From: an archaeon
GTDB taxonomy: Archaea; Nanobdellota; Nanobdellia; SCGC-AAA011-G17; GW2011-AR18
Assembly (NCBI GenBank): GCA_023245565.1
Contig: JAHFKB010000022.1
Coordinates: 1-15,932, forward strand
Length of the DNA: 15,932 bases
Direction of reading: 5' to 3'
The translations under genes were made by a program, and so were the position numbers. The notes under the pieces are model-generated. The model searched no databases. It was not told the origin of the DNA and saw only the letters and a program-made list of their open reading frames with translations. Every line of letters starts with the position of its first letter. The first letter of the stretch is position 1. Shown here one piece after another: positions 7,164-14,197 of this stretch.

Positions 7164-7975
7164 GAACTAAAACAAAATTAGGATTAGGAGTATTAGGATT
7201 AGCTGCATTAGCAGGAGCTAGTGTTTGGACTTATCTAAAAGTAATTAGACCAACATTCTATAAAGGAATATATCATTTAGCTCCAAGTTTACCAGAGACT
7301 ACAAAAGAAGAAAGTAAAAATAATGAGGGATTATATATAGGAAAATTTCAAACTACAAAATACCATACAGCAGATGAAAGAAATTATAGTACATGGTCTA
7401 CAACTGGGAAAGTTGTTGGCGGTGAAAAAGCTTGCAGAATAAAAGAAAAAGGTTTTTATGAATCTGTAAGATGTGAAGGTGCAGGCATTGGGAAAAATGG
7501 TTTATTATATACTGCAGGTTCAATTAAACCAGAAAGAAAATATAGTAAAGGTAAAAAAACAAATTCAGATTGTTTAGGTCATACAAAAGATGGACCTTGT
7601 AGTAAAATTGGAAGATCAATTGCAGTTGATCCTGAATTAATTCGTTTAGGTTCTCTTGTAAGATTAGAATTTGTAAATAGAGATGGAGAACTTTGCAAAA
7701 CTGAATTATGTGATAAATTTAATGGTTGGTATAGAGCAGAAGATATTGGATCTGGAATAAAAGGAAAACAAATTGATTTATACACGGGCCTAGAATCAGG
7801 AAAAAATAATCATGTTGGAAAAAATTTACCAGATCAAGCAAATTTATATCTAGCTAAAGATCCAGGTAAAGAAGATCTAGAAAAAATCTTAAAATATAGA
7901 CAACCAGAAATCTCAAATAAAAGATTTATAATTAAACAACCTTCTTATCATAGAAAAGGGAAAAGAAATTATTAA
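7160..7975 (+). CDS. Membrane-anchored 3D-domain (MltA/YocH-like double-psi beta-barrel) protein
   Basis: 271 aa. Residues 1-29 are a basic N-terminus plus a hydrophobic helix, an uncleaved anchor or signal. Residues 60-208 carry the 3D domain, named for three conserved aspartates: here D157 in IAVDPELIRLGS, D195 in YRAEDIGSGIKG, and D206 in KQIDLYTG, all in the family's order and spacing. In bacteria this fold is the catalytic part of the lytic transglycosylase MltA and of secreted proteins such as YocH and Sps, which act on peptidoglycan. Six cysteines (92, 105, 138, 147, 179, 184) in the outer domain suggest disulfides. Archaea lack murein, so the substrate is unclear: a host or neighbour's wall, or another glycan. 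The start overlaps the previous gene by 4 nt, and the stop overlaps the convergent PEP synthase stop. Confidence 0.83.
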   Translation: MRTKTKLGLGVLGLAALAGASVWTYLKVIRPTFYKGIYHLAPSLPETTKEESKNNEGLYIGKFQTTKYHTADERNYSTWSTTGKVVGGEKACRIKEKGFYESVRCEGAGIGKNGLLYTAGSIKPERKYSKGKKTNSDCLGHTKDGPCSKIGRSIAVDPELIRLGSLVRLEFVNRDGELCKTELCDKFNGWYRAEDIGSGIKGKQIDLYTGLESGKNNHVGKNLPDQANLYLAKDPGKEDLEKILKYRQPEISNKRFIIKQPSYHRKGKRNY

Positions 7976-10353
7976 TATCCTCTAATTTTTCCAAGTAAAA
8001 TATTTCTTTCAACACTTGCAACTAATTTTCTAGTTTTATTTACAACATCAGGATTAACAGATATACTATCAATTCCTTCTTTAACTAAAAATTCAACTAT
8101 CTCTGGATATTCTGATGGCGCTTGTCCGCAAATACTAACAGTTTTATTGTGTTTTTTAAATCCCCTAATAATATTACTAATTGCTTTTAAAACAGCAGGA
8201 TTTCTCTCATCAAAATAACCCATCTTTGCTAACCTAGCACTATCTCTATCTGTACCCAATGTCATTTGAGTTAAATCATTACTTCCAATACTTGCTCCAT
8301 AAATATTCATCTCAGCAAAATCTTCAGGAACAAAAGCAACAGAAGGAACTTCTGCCATAATATAAATTCTAAATTCATGGCTATTAACTAAACCATTTTC
8401 CTCTAAAATTTTTAAACATTTTCTAACATCTTCTGTATTTCTAACAAATGGTAGCATAACATGAACATTTTTCAAACCTTGATCTCTAAGTTTTTGAATA
8501 GCATTAACTTCTAATTTAAAAGCTTCTTTAAAATCTTCACTTATATATCTAGAACAACCTCTCCAGCCTATCATTGGATTTTCTTCATGAGGTTCAAATT
8601 GTTCTCCCCCAATTAAATTTTTATATTCATTTGTTTTAAAATCAGAAAATCTAATGACTAATGGTCTGGGGTTTATTATTTTAGCAACTTTAGAAATACC
8701 CTCACATAATTTATTAATATATTCTTGTTGTTGTCCATTTTGTATCATGTATAAAGGATGTTTTCCAATGCTATCTGTAATAATAAATTCAATTCTCATT
8801 AATCCAATTCCATCAAATTGCAAATTTTTATATTCATCAATTTTATCAGGCTCACCAAGATTCATAAATATTTTAGTACCAGTAACTACAGATTCATTAA
8901 TTTCAGAATTATTTTCAACAATTTCTTTTGAAATATTTTCTTTTAAATTAATTGAATTTTGAATTTTAGCTTCTCCTTCATAAACAATACCATTGCTTGC
9001 ATCAACAGTAATTAAGTCTCCATCATGAACAAGTTGTGTAATTTTTTCAGTTCCAACAATACATGGAATTCCCATTTCTCTACTTACTATAGCGGCATGA
9101 CTTGTTGATCCACCTTCATCAGTAACTATTGCAATAGCTTTTTTCATAGCAGGAACATAATCTGGACTAGTCATTCTTGTAACTAAAACATCTCCTTTTT
9201 CAACTTTAGAAAGTTCTGTTAAATCTTTTACAATCTTAACTTTTCCAACACCAATTCCAGGACTAGCACTCATACCTCTAACAATTTCTTTCATATTAGA
9301 AGTTTCAATTTTAGTTTCATCTTTCTTTTTTAATAAAGTTGTAACAGGTCTAGTTTGTACTAAATAAACTTTTCCAGATTCAACAGCCCATTCAGAATCC
9401 ATTGGTTTTTTATAATGATCTTCTAATGCTTTTGCATATTCACTTAATTTTAATATTTCTTCTTCTTTTAGTTTTTGTAAACTTCCTTCTCTTTCATTTA
9501 AATTTTTCTTATAATTTTTTCCAGTATATTGGTCTCTAAATAAACCATATTCTTGTTTTGCAATTTTTTTAGATTTAATTATTAAAGAATTTTTATCAAC
9601 AATATAAGTATCAGGAGTTATCTCTCCACCAACAACAACTTCTCCTAAACCAAAAGCAGCTTCAATCATAATTTCTTTTTCATTATTAGTAGCTGGATTT
9701 ACACTAAACATAACACCACTTTTTTCAGAATTAACCATTTTCTGAATAACAACTGCAATTAAAACTTTATCATGTGGATAATTATTTTTTGTTCTATAAT
9801 AAATAGCTCTTGCAGTAAATAAAGAAGCCCAGCATTTTTGCACAGCTAAAACAACTTCATCTTTTCCTTTAACATTTAAATAAGTTGCTTGCTGTCCTGC
9901 AAAACTAGCTTCAGGTTGATCTTCAGCAGTAGCACTACTTCTTACAGCAACAAAAGGTAAATCTCTACCAGCTTTAATAAAAGTACTAAGAACATCTCTA
10001 CCAACAGCTTTAGTAATTGCCCTATCAACATTCATATCATCATAAGCTTCAATAATAGATTTCTTAATTAATTCAGGCATAGAAGCATCTAAAATAATTT
10101 CTTGAATTTGCTCACTAGCTTTTTGTAATTTATTTGTATCTTCAACATCTAATTTATTTAAAATAGAAATTATACTATCTTGAATTCCTGTTTTATCTAA
10201 AAAAAATTTATAAGCTTGAGCACTAACAACAAAACCAGGAGGTACTGGTAATTTTAAATTATACATAACTCCAAGATTAGCACCCTTACCACCAACAGTA
10301 GAATTATCATTAGCACTTATTTCAGAAAACCATATAACTGGAGATACTGTCAT
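7972..10353 (-). CDS. ppsA: Phosphoenolpyruvate synthase (pyruvate, water dikinase)
   Basis: 793 aa, the normal length. It makes PEP, AMP and phosphate from pyruvate, ATP and water, the entry to gluconeogenesis in the cytoplasm. Domains in order: an ATP-grasp-like nucleotide-binding domain (GGKGANLG at 21-28; RSSATAEDQPEASFAGQ at 138-154), the phosphohistidine swivel domain with the catalytic histidine at 419 in GGSTSHAAIVSREMGIP, and the PEP/pyruvate barrel with GLMRIEF (517-523), IRFSDFKTNEY (567-577), ENPMIGWRGCSRY (591-603), GSNDLTQ (690-696) and catalytic Cys742 in SICGQ. All key residues are present. The start is fixed by a strong GAGGTGAA Shine-Dalgarno at 10357-10364, six bases before the ATG. 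A TATA-like ATTTAATAAT near 10391-10401 would give a leader of about 17-20 nt. In some archaea the enzyme may also run towards pyruvate and ATP. Confidence 0.97.
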   Translation of the reverse strand: MTVSPVIWFSEISANDNSTVGGKGANLGVMYNLKLPVPPGFVVSAQAYKFFLDKTGIQDSIISILNKLDVEDTNKLQKASEQIQEIILDASMPELIKKSIIEAYDDMNVDRAITKAVGRDVLSTFIKAGRDLPFVAVRSSATAEDQPEASFAGQQATYLNVKGKDEVVLAVQKCWASLFTARAIYYRTKNNYPHDKVLIAVVIQKMVNSEKSGVMFSVNPATNNEKEIMIEAAFGLGEVVVGGEITPDTYIVDKNSLIIKSKKIAKQEYGLFRDQYTGKNYKKNLNEREGSLQKLKEEEILKLSEYAKALEDHYKKPMDSEWAVESGKVYLVQTRPVTTLLKKKDETKIETSNMKEIVRGMSASPGIGVGKVKIVKDLTELSKVEKGDVLVTRMTSPDYVPAMKKAIAIVTDEGGSTSHAAIVSREMGIPCIVGTEKITQLVHDGDLITVDASNGIVYEGEAKIQNSINLKENISKEIVENNSEINESVVTGTKIFMNLGEPDKIDEYKNLQFDGIGLMRIEFIITDSIGKHPLYMIQNGQQQEYINKLCEGISKVAKIINPRPLVIRFSDFKTNEYKNLIGGEQFEPHEENPMIGWRGCSRYISEDFKEAFKLEVNAIQKLRDQGLKNVHVMLPFVRNTEDVRKCLKILEENGLVNSHEFRIYIMAEVPSVAFVPEDFAEMNIYGASIGSNDLTQMTLGTDRDSARLAKMGYFDERNPAVLKAISNIIRGFKKHNKTVSICGQAPSEYPEIVEFLVKEGIDSISVNPDVVNKTRKLVASVERNILLGKIRGY

Positions 10354-10356
10354 TAA

Positions 10357-10364
10357 TTCACCTC
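10357..10364 (-). promoter_or_regulatory. Shine-Dalgarno of the PEP synthase gene
   Basis: GAGGTGAA on the minus strand, complementary to the 3' end expected for archaeal 16S rRNA, three bases before the spacing TTA and the ATG at 10353. It decides the start and marks this gene as one of the few here with a true leader. Confidence 0.8.
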
Positions 10365-10431
10365 TTCAAATTAAATAATATTAATTCTATTATTAAATCT
10401 TTTCATTAAGAAAATTATGATTATTATTTTC

Positions 10432-11163
10432 CTAAAATGATCTTTCTAAAACTATAGCATCAGAACCTTCAAGTATGTCTCTAGGATAGCTTGTTGTTTC
10501 TTCTCTTCCTTTAAATCCATCTGAAACACTAACACCATTTATATGAATTCTATATTCAGTAGGATAATAAACTCTAGAAGATGAATTATAAAGAACACAA
10601 GTTATTCCTTGATTATTATCTACAGGTGGAAATTGCATTTGACAATAAGGATCTGGTAAAAGTCCTTGGTTTGTTAAAGCAACAGCCACATTTGTATCAT
10701 AAGATAAATTTAACCCAGTTTGAATACTATTATAAATTGCAAGAAGCTCAATTTCACGAAGTTCACGAATTCGATTATATGCAGCATAAATTTTATTTTT
10801 AACATCCTTATTACCGACTAAACCAAAAACAGGACCTAAAAATTTATCTTTATATAAATTTTTTTCATTAATAGAAATACCAATTGCATCCATAATTTTA
10901 TCCATATATAGAATTAATTGTCCTTCTTGTTTATTATTAAAATCTAATAAAACAAGATCAAAAGGTTCTGAAACAATCTTATCTAAAGTTCTATGTCCTC
11001 TTGTATCAAAAAGTAATTTTAAATCTTGATTATTTTTTGTAAGATCATAAAAAATAGAACCATCATTTCTAGTCCTACTATATGAACTAAATATACCATT
11101 ACTACTAATTTCAATTTGTGAATTTGTAGGTTCTCCACCAATTATTGAATATAATATTTTCAT
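10432..11163 (-). CDS. Unrecognised protein
   Basis: 243 aa; I do not recognise the family. It appears soluble: a short hydrophobic N-terminus (MKILYSIIGG) that looks like a first beta strand rather than a signal, an alternating strand/helix pattern up to about residue 90 (FDLVLLDFNN), a helical stretch around 115-150 (YAAYNRIRELREIELLAIYNSI) and a beta-rich C-terminal third with many Tyr, Ser and Asn. Lysine is less dominant than in neighbouring genes. The start at 11163 is supported by GGAG at 11168-11171 with 4-5 nt spacing, and by a TTTATAAA box at 11201-11208 giving a leader of about 16 nt. It lies between L10e upstream and PEP synthase downstream on the same strand, but spacer promoters suggest separate transcription. 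Confidence 0.65.
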   Translation of the reverse strand: MKILYSIIGGEPTNSQIEISSNGIFSSYSRTRNDGSIFYDLTKNNQDLKLLFDTRGHRTLDKIVSEPFDLVLLDFNNKQEGQLILYMDKIMDAIGISINEKNLYKDKFLGPVFGLVGNKDVKNKIYAAYNRIRELREIELLAIYNSIQTGLNLSYDTNVAVALTNQGLLPDPYCQMQFPPVDNNQGITCVLYNSSSRVYYPTEYRIHINGVSVSDGFKGREETTSYPRDILEGSDAIVLERSF

Positions 11164-11225
11164 ATTTTCTCCGGAACAATAAAAATGATAATAAAAACCC
11201 TTTATAAAACTTTGTCTTGAATTTT

Positions 11226-11753
11226 TTAAACTAAAGAAATAGGTTCTACTTCAATACTAAATTTACCAGATAATCTTGGATTTGCAGATTTAAAAGCTTG
11301 CTTAGCTTGATCTAATCCAGCTTTGAAAACCCAGACAGTTAAAAGTTCTTTTCCTCTTTTAACTTGTGCAGCACTATTAACAACTTTTCCAAATGAATGT
11401 GCCATTCCAGTCTGAAGTCTATCAGCATGAGCTCCACCCAACATTTTATTTTCTCTTAATGCATGATGTGGAAAAACATTTATTTTTAAATAATAATTTG
11501 TTCCTAAAACTTCTTGTAATTTTCTATTAACAACCATTCTTGCACTTTCAATAGAATTTTGTCTTATTTGTAAAGTTCCTAGTGAAACTAATCTAACTTT
11601 AAATTCATAAGGTTTAGACTTATCACCCATTTCAAATCTACTAATTTTATGATTAGGAAAAGCTTTGATATAACCTTTAGATTTATATTTACTTTTTCTA
11701 GTATAAGGTCTTTCTAATCTTCTATAACATTTACCTTTTCTTAATCCTACCAT
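11226..11753 (-). CDS. rpl10e: 50S ribosomal protein L10e (uL16)
   Basis: 175 aa, the full length of archaeal L10e, homologue of bacterial L16 and eukaryotic RPL10. The N-terminus is typical (arginine/lysine-rich with an ERPYTR motif), and residues 75-130 carry the conserved LQEVLGTNYYLKI, FPHHALRENKM and GADR-like GAHADRLQTGM-AHSFGK stretches. It binds 23S rRNA near the A and P sites of the large subunit. A TTTATAAAA box at 11776-11784 lies about 27 nt before the ATG, so it probably has its own leaderless transcript even though L35Ae ends only 42 bases upstream. No oddity seen. Confidence 0.97.
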   Translation of the reverse strand: MVGLRKGKCYRRLERPYTRKSKYKSKGYIKAFPNHKISRFEMGDKSKPYEFKVRLVSLGTLQIRQNSIESARMVVNRKLQEVLGTNYYLKINVFPHHALRENKMLGGAHADRLQTGMAHSFGKVVNSAAQVKRGKELLTVWVFKAGLDQAKQAFKSANPRLSGKFSIEVEPISLV

Positions 11754-11775
11754 TTTTTAGTGAAATCATAAACTC

Positions 11776-11784
11776 TTTATAAAA
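11776..11784 (-). promoter_or_regulatory. TATA box of the L10e gene
   Basis: TTTTATAAA on the minus strand in the 42-base gap between L35Ae and L10e, centred about 27 nt before the L10e ATG, the canonical distance for a leaderless start. Confidence 0.65.
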
Positions 11785-11795
11785 TTAACTATGCT

Positions 11796-12053
11796 CTAAG
11801 CAATTGCTACTTTTGTACCAACACTTTGTCCAGGCAAACCTTTTTCAAATTGAACTCTTAAACCACCAGAATTTCCATGAATATTAGTAATAAGTCCATT
11901 TATTTCTTTACCAGCTGGACTCTTCCAAACTACTTTTTTATTAAGTAAACTTTTAGCTTTATCTTTATTATCAACACCACTAATTTTTACTATCATTTGA
12001 TATTTTTGCTGAGTTTTTATTCCTCTTCTAAAAGATACTATTTTTCCTTCCAT
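11796..12053 (-). CDS. rpl35ae: 50S ribosomal protein L35Ae (eL33)
   Basis: 85 aa, matching the archaeal/eukaryotic family with no bacterial counterpart. Family features are EGKIVSFRRG at 2-11 (the usual G-x-I-xxFRRG opening), a VDNKDKAKSLLNKKVVWKSPAGKEINGLI core, the NIHGNSGGLRVQFEKGLPG turn at 57-75, and a VGTKVAIA end. It is a component of the large ribosomal subunit. ATTTAAATA at 12075-12083 lies about 26 nt upstream of the ATG and predicts a leaderless message. It is upstream of L10e and divergent from the candidate H/ACA RNA. Confidence 0.96.
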   Translation of the reverse strand: MEGKIVSFRRGIKTQQKYQMIVKISGVDNKDKAKSLLNKKVVWKSPAGKEINGLITNIHGNSGGLRVQFEKGLPGQSVGTKVAIA

Positions 12054-12074
12054 AAGATTTTGATAAAATATTTC

Positions 12075-12083
12075 ATTTAAATA
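12075..12083 (-). promoter_or_regulatory. TATA box of the L35Ae gene
   Basis: TATTTAAAT on the minus strand, centred about 26 nt before the L35Ae ATG; leaderless start expected. Confidence 0.6.
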
Positions 12084-12139
12084 ACTTTCTAGTCTTAAAA
12101 TTAAATAAACTTAATTACAAAACCTAAAAAACCATAAAG

Positions 12140-12147
12140 TATATAAA
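12140..12147 (+). promoter_or_regulatory. TATA box of the candidate H/ACA RNA
   Basis: TATATAAA whose centre is about 27 nt upstream of the first base of the structured RNA (12171). The position is that of an archaeal promoter starting transcription at the RNA's 5' stem, and no coding start lies at that distance, which supports an RNA gene rather than an mRNA. Confidence 0.6.
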
Positions 12148-12170
12148 GAATTATACTTAACAATAGATAA

Positions 12171-12249
12171 GCCTGGCATGAGAAAAGGCTCAAGTTAGCA
12201 ACGATAAAACTATCAAGCAATGACGCTTGAGAGTTAATGTCAGGCAACA
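12171..12249 (+). ncRNA. Candidate H/ACA box guide RNA
   Basis: A GC-rich island in a 341-base AT-rich spacer. The two ends pair in an 8-bp lower stem (GCCTGGCA at 12171-12178 with TGTCAGGC at 12238-12245, one G-U). Inside, CTCAAG (12189-12194) pairs with CTTGAG (12226-12231). Between them lie a 10-base 5' arm (12179-12188) and a 6-base 3' arm (12232-12237), forming an internal loop like a pseudouridylation pocket. An ACA triplet follows at 12247-12249, and the distance from the base of the upper stem to ACA is 15 nt, within the 14-16 nt rule for H/ACA guides. The tip holds a GATA/TATC mini-stem and a TGA that could form an imperfect kink-turn; a canonical K-turn is not evident. Such RNAs guide Cbf5-Nop10-Gar1-L7Ae to make pseudouridine in rRNA. 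The call rests on structure only. Confidence 0.6.
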
Positions 12250-12394
12250 AATTAAACTTTATAATCATAGGACAAAGGTAAAAATCATAATTCATAATCA
12301 TTCATGTGAGTTTTAATATAAAAGAGACACAATATAAAATCAAAAATAATTACCATTGTTCTAGAAGAATTTTAAAGTTTTGGAGGAAAACAAA
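12250..12394 (+). promoter_or_regulatory. Spacer with dnaG promoter candidates
   Basis: The rest of the gap between the candidate RNA and dnaG. Two TATA-like elements, AATATAAAAG (12315-12324) and CAATATAAAATC (12330-12341), could start the dnaG message with a leader of about 33-50 nt. I could not choose between them. Nothing else recognisable is present. Confidence 0.4.
12382..12386 (+). promoter_or_regulatory. Shine-Dalgarno of dnaG
   Basis: GGAGG eight bases upstream of the ATG at 12395. A TTG in frame at 12380 would overlap this element, so the ATG is the true start. Confidence 0.85.
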
Positions 12395-13663
12395 ATGGGA
12401 AAAGTAAGCCCTGTATCTACAAAATATATTATTTATGCAAATATTACAATTGAGGGTTTAGTTGACAGACCAGATGTTATAGGTGCAATATTTGGACAAA
12501 CAGAAGGATTCCTAGGTCAAGATTTAGAACTTAGAGAATTACAAAGATCAGGTAAAGTAGCTAGAATTGAAGTAAAACTAGATACAGTAAACGGAAAAAG
12601 TTCAGGTCAAATTATAATTCCTTGTTCTTTAGATAAAGCAGAAGCAGCAATTATTGCAGCTGCTTTAGAAACAATAGAAAGAATTGGTCCTTGCAACTCA
12701 AAAGTTAAAATTGAAAAAATAGAAGACATGAGAGTCTCTAAAAGAGAATTTGTTATTGCAAGAGCTAAAGAACTTTTAATGAATCTACAAGAAAATGTTC
12801 TACCAGATTCACAAGAAATAACAGAAGAAGTTTCTCAAGCAGTTCGTATGCTAGAAATTGGAGAGTGGGGAAGAGAAAGACTTCCAGCTGGTCCTGCAAT
12901 AGAAGATTCAGAAGACATAATTATAGTTGAAGGAAGAGCAGATGTTCTTAACTTATTAAAAAATGGTTTTAAGAATGCTGTTGCTATAAATGGAACAAGT
13001 GTTCCTGAATCTATAAAAGAATTATGCAGACAAAAAACAGTAACTGCTTTTGTTGATGGAGATAGAGGTGGAGATATAATATTAAAAGAACTTATGGGAT
13101 CAACAGAAATTGATTACATAACAAAAGCTCCAGATGGAAAAGAAGTAGAAGAATTAACAAAGAAAGAAATGCATATTGCTTTAAGAGCAAGAATTGCAGC
13201 TGAACAATTTAAGTTCGAAATTAGTGGAACAAAAAGACCACAGCAAATACAAGCAGAAAACTTTAGAAGAATTAGTAATGGGGATAGAACAGATAACAGA
13301 ATAGAAAATAGAGTTGATAATAGAAATATAAGAGAGCCTTATCAACAACCAAGACCACAAACCATAACTATTGAAAAGAAAAGTAAAGACCATTTTAAAG
13401 AAATGCTTGATGATCTAGTTGGAACTAGAGGAGCTTATATCTTAGACAAAGACTATAATATATTAGGAAAAGTTCCAAGTACAGAACTAGAAAGCACATT
13501 AAAAAATTTAAAGAATGCATTTGCAATTGTATTTGACGGTAGCGTAACAAAAGAAATAGCAAAATCAGCTGAAATGAGTAATGTAAATTTTGTTGTAGCT
13601 ACAAATTCAAAGATAAGACCAAATGAAACAAAAGTTACAGTATTAACACAAAAAGATCTTTAG
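12395..13663 (+). CDS. dnaG: Archaeal DnaG primase-like protein
   Basis: 422 aa, the archaeal DnaG family (TOPRIM). In archaea it is a stable subunit of the RNA exosome, where it helps bind poly(A)-rich RNA, and it also shows primase activity in some species. The N-terminal domain opens with a typical KYIIYANITIEGLVDRPDVIGAIFGQTEGFLG stretch (residues 10-41, described by position). TOPRIM residues: E179 in IIVEGRADV and D221/D223/D227 in FVDGDRGGD. Residues 285-308 are a polar linker with near-repeats of DNR and ENR, probably unstructured, before the C-terminal domain (GTRGAYILDKDYNILG and later) that contacts the exosome in known archaeal DnaG. The start is set by GGAGG at 12382-12386. The six-cysteine gene follows after 36 bases. 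Confidence 0.96.
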   Translation: MGKVSPVSTKYIIYANITIEGLVDRPDVIGAIFGQTEGFLGQDLELRELQRSGKVARIEVKLDTVNGKSSGQIIIPCSLDKAEAAIIAAALETIERIGPCNSKVKIEKIEDMRVSKREFVIARAKELLMNLQENVLPDSQEITEEVSQAVRMLEIGEWGRERLPAGPAIEDSEDIIIVEGRADVLNLLKNGFKNAVAINGTSVPESIKELCRQKTVTAFVDGDRGGDIILKELMGSTEIDYITKAPDGKEVEELTKKEMHIALRARIAAEQFKFEISGTKRPQQIQAENFRRISNGDRTDNRIENRVDNRNIREPYQQPRPQTITIEKKSKDHFKEMLDDLVGTRGAYILDKDYNILGKVPSTELESTLKNLKNAFAIVFDGSVTKEIAKSAEMSNVNFVVATNSKIRPNETKVTVLTQKDL

Positions 13664-13685
13664 AAAACCTTTTAAGGATCAAAAC

Positions 13686-13698
13686 TTTTATTTTTTTA
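13686..13698 (+). terminator. T-rich stretch after dnaG
   Basis: TTTTATTTTTTT lies just behind dnaG, a run of the sort at which archaeal RNA polymerase terminates without a hairpin. It ends at the start of the next gene, so it could equally be part of that gene's untranslated leader. Confidence 0.3.
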
Positions 13699-13699
13699 A

Positions 13700-14197
13700 A
13701 TGTTAGATAATTTTAAGTTTCTTGATAAAAAAAAGATAATTATAATTTTAGTTCTAATAGTAATTCTTCTATCATTAATTGTTTCAACAAAAGCAAAAAA
13801 TTGTAAAACAAATGATGAATGTTTTAACAAAGCAACAGCACAATGTTCATTAGCAAAAGTAATTACTAAAACAAATGATAATTTATACAATTATGAAATT
13901 TTAGGAAAAAATAAAGATAATTGTATAATAGAAGTTAAATTATTAAATCTATCAGATTCTCAACCTAAAGATCTTAAAGAAGCTCTTAATGATAGAAGTA
14001 TGAAATGTTCAATCTCAAGAGAATTTCTTAAAACTAAAACAATAAAAGATATTGAAAATATAAATGACCATTGTACTGGTCCTTTAAAAGAAGCAATTCT
14101 AGAAGTAACTTTAGAAAAAATGTATGAACTAGTAGTTAAAAATCTAGGATCAATATCAAAAGAATTAGCAAACCCTATAACAAATTCAACTAAATAA
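13700..14197 (+). CDS. Membrane-anchored extracellular protein with six cysteines
   Basis: 165 aa. Residues 12-29 are a strongly hydrophobic helix preceded by four lysines, giving an N-in anchor with the rest outside the cell. The outer part has six cysteines (35, 41, 49, 75, 103, 125) of even number and no free-standing motif of a metal site, so disulfides are likely. The CKTNDECFNKATAQC opening is of a kind I associate with uncharacterised DPANN surface proteins, but I cannot name the family. No catalytic motif was seen. It follows dnaG by 36 bases and may share its transcript. Its stop codon abuts the stop of the convergent gene at 14198 without a gap. Confidence 0.7.
   Translation: MLDNFKFLDKKKIIIILVLIVILLSLIVSTKAKNCKTNDECFNKATAQCSLAKVITKTNDNLYNYEILGKNKDNCIIEVKLLNLSDSQPKDLKEALNDRSMKCSISREFLKTKTIKDIENINDHCTGPLKEAILEVTLEKMYELVVKNLGSISKELANPITNSTK

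Noticed and set aside
8654..8962. 102-aa plus-strand open frame inside PEP synthase
   Set aside because: Antisense shadow; the opposite strand carries the conserved enzyme.
12171..12249. tRNA or C/D box RNA
   Set aside because: No T-arm GTTCRANNC, no anticodon stem in register and no paired RUGAUGA/CUGA boxes on either strand; the H/ACA layout fits better.
12101..12301. 66-aa minus-strand hydrophobic open frame
   Set aside because: Lies over the structured RNA candidate on the opposite strand, with no promoter or Shine-Dalgarno of its own.
12250..12310. Second small RNA beside the H/ACA candidate
   Set aside because: ATGATT-like repeats occur but no D box, stem or conserved box pair could be found.
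12380..12394. TTG start five codons upstream for dnaG
   Set aside because: It would place the start on the Shine-Dalgarno itself; family members begin at or near MGKVSP.
13275..13335. Short DNA repeat in dnaG (GATAACAGA/GATAATAGA type units)
   Set aside because: It encodes the DNR/ENR-like low-complexity linker and has too few, imperfect units to be a separate repeat element.
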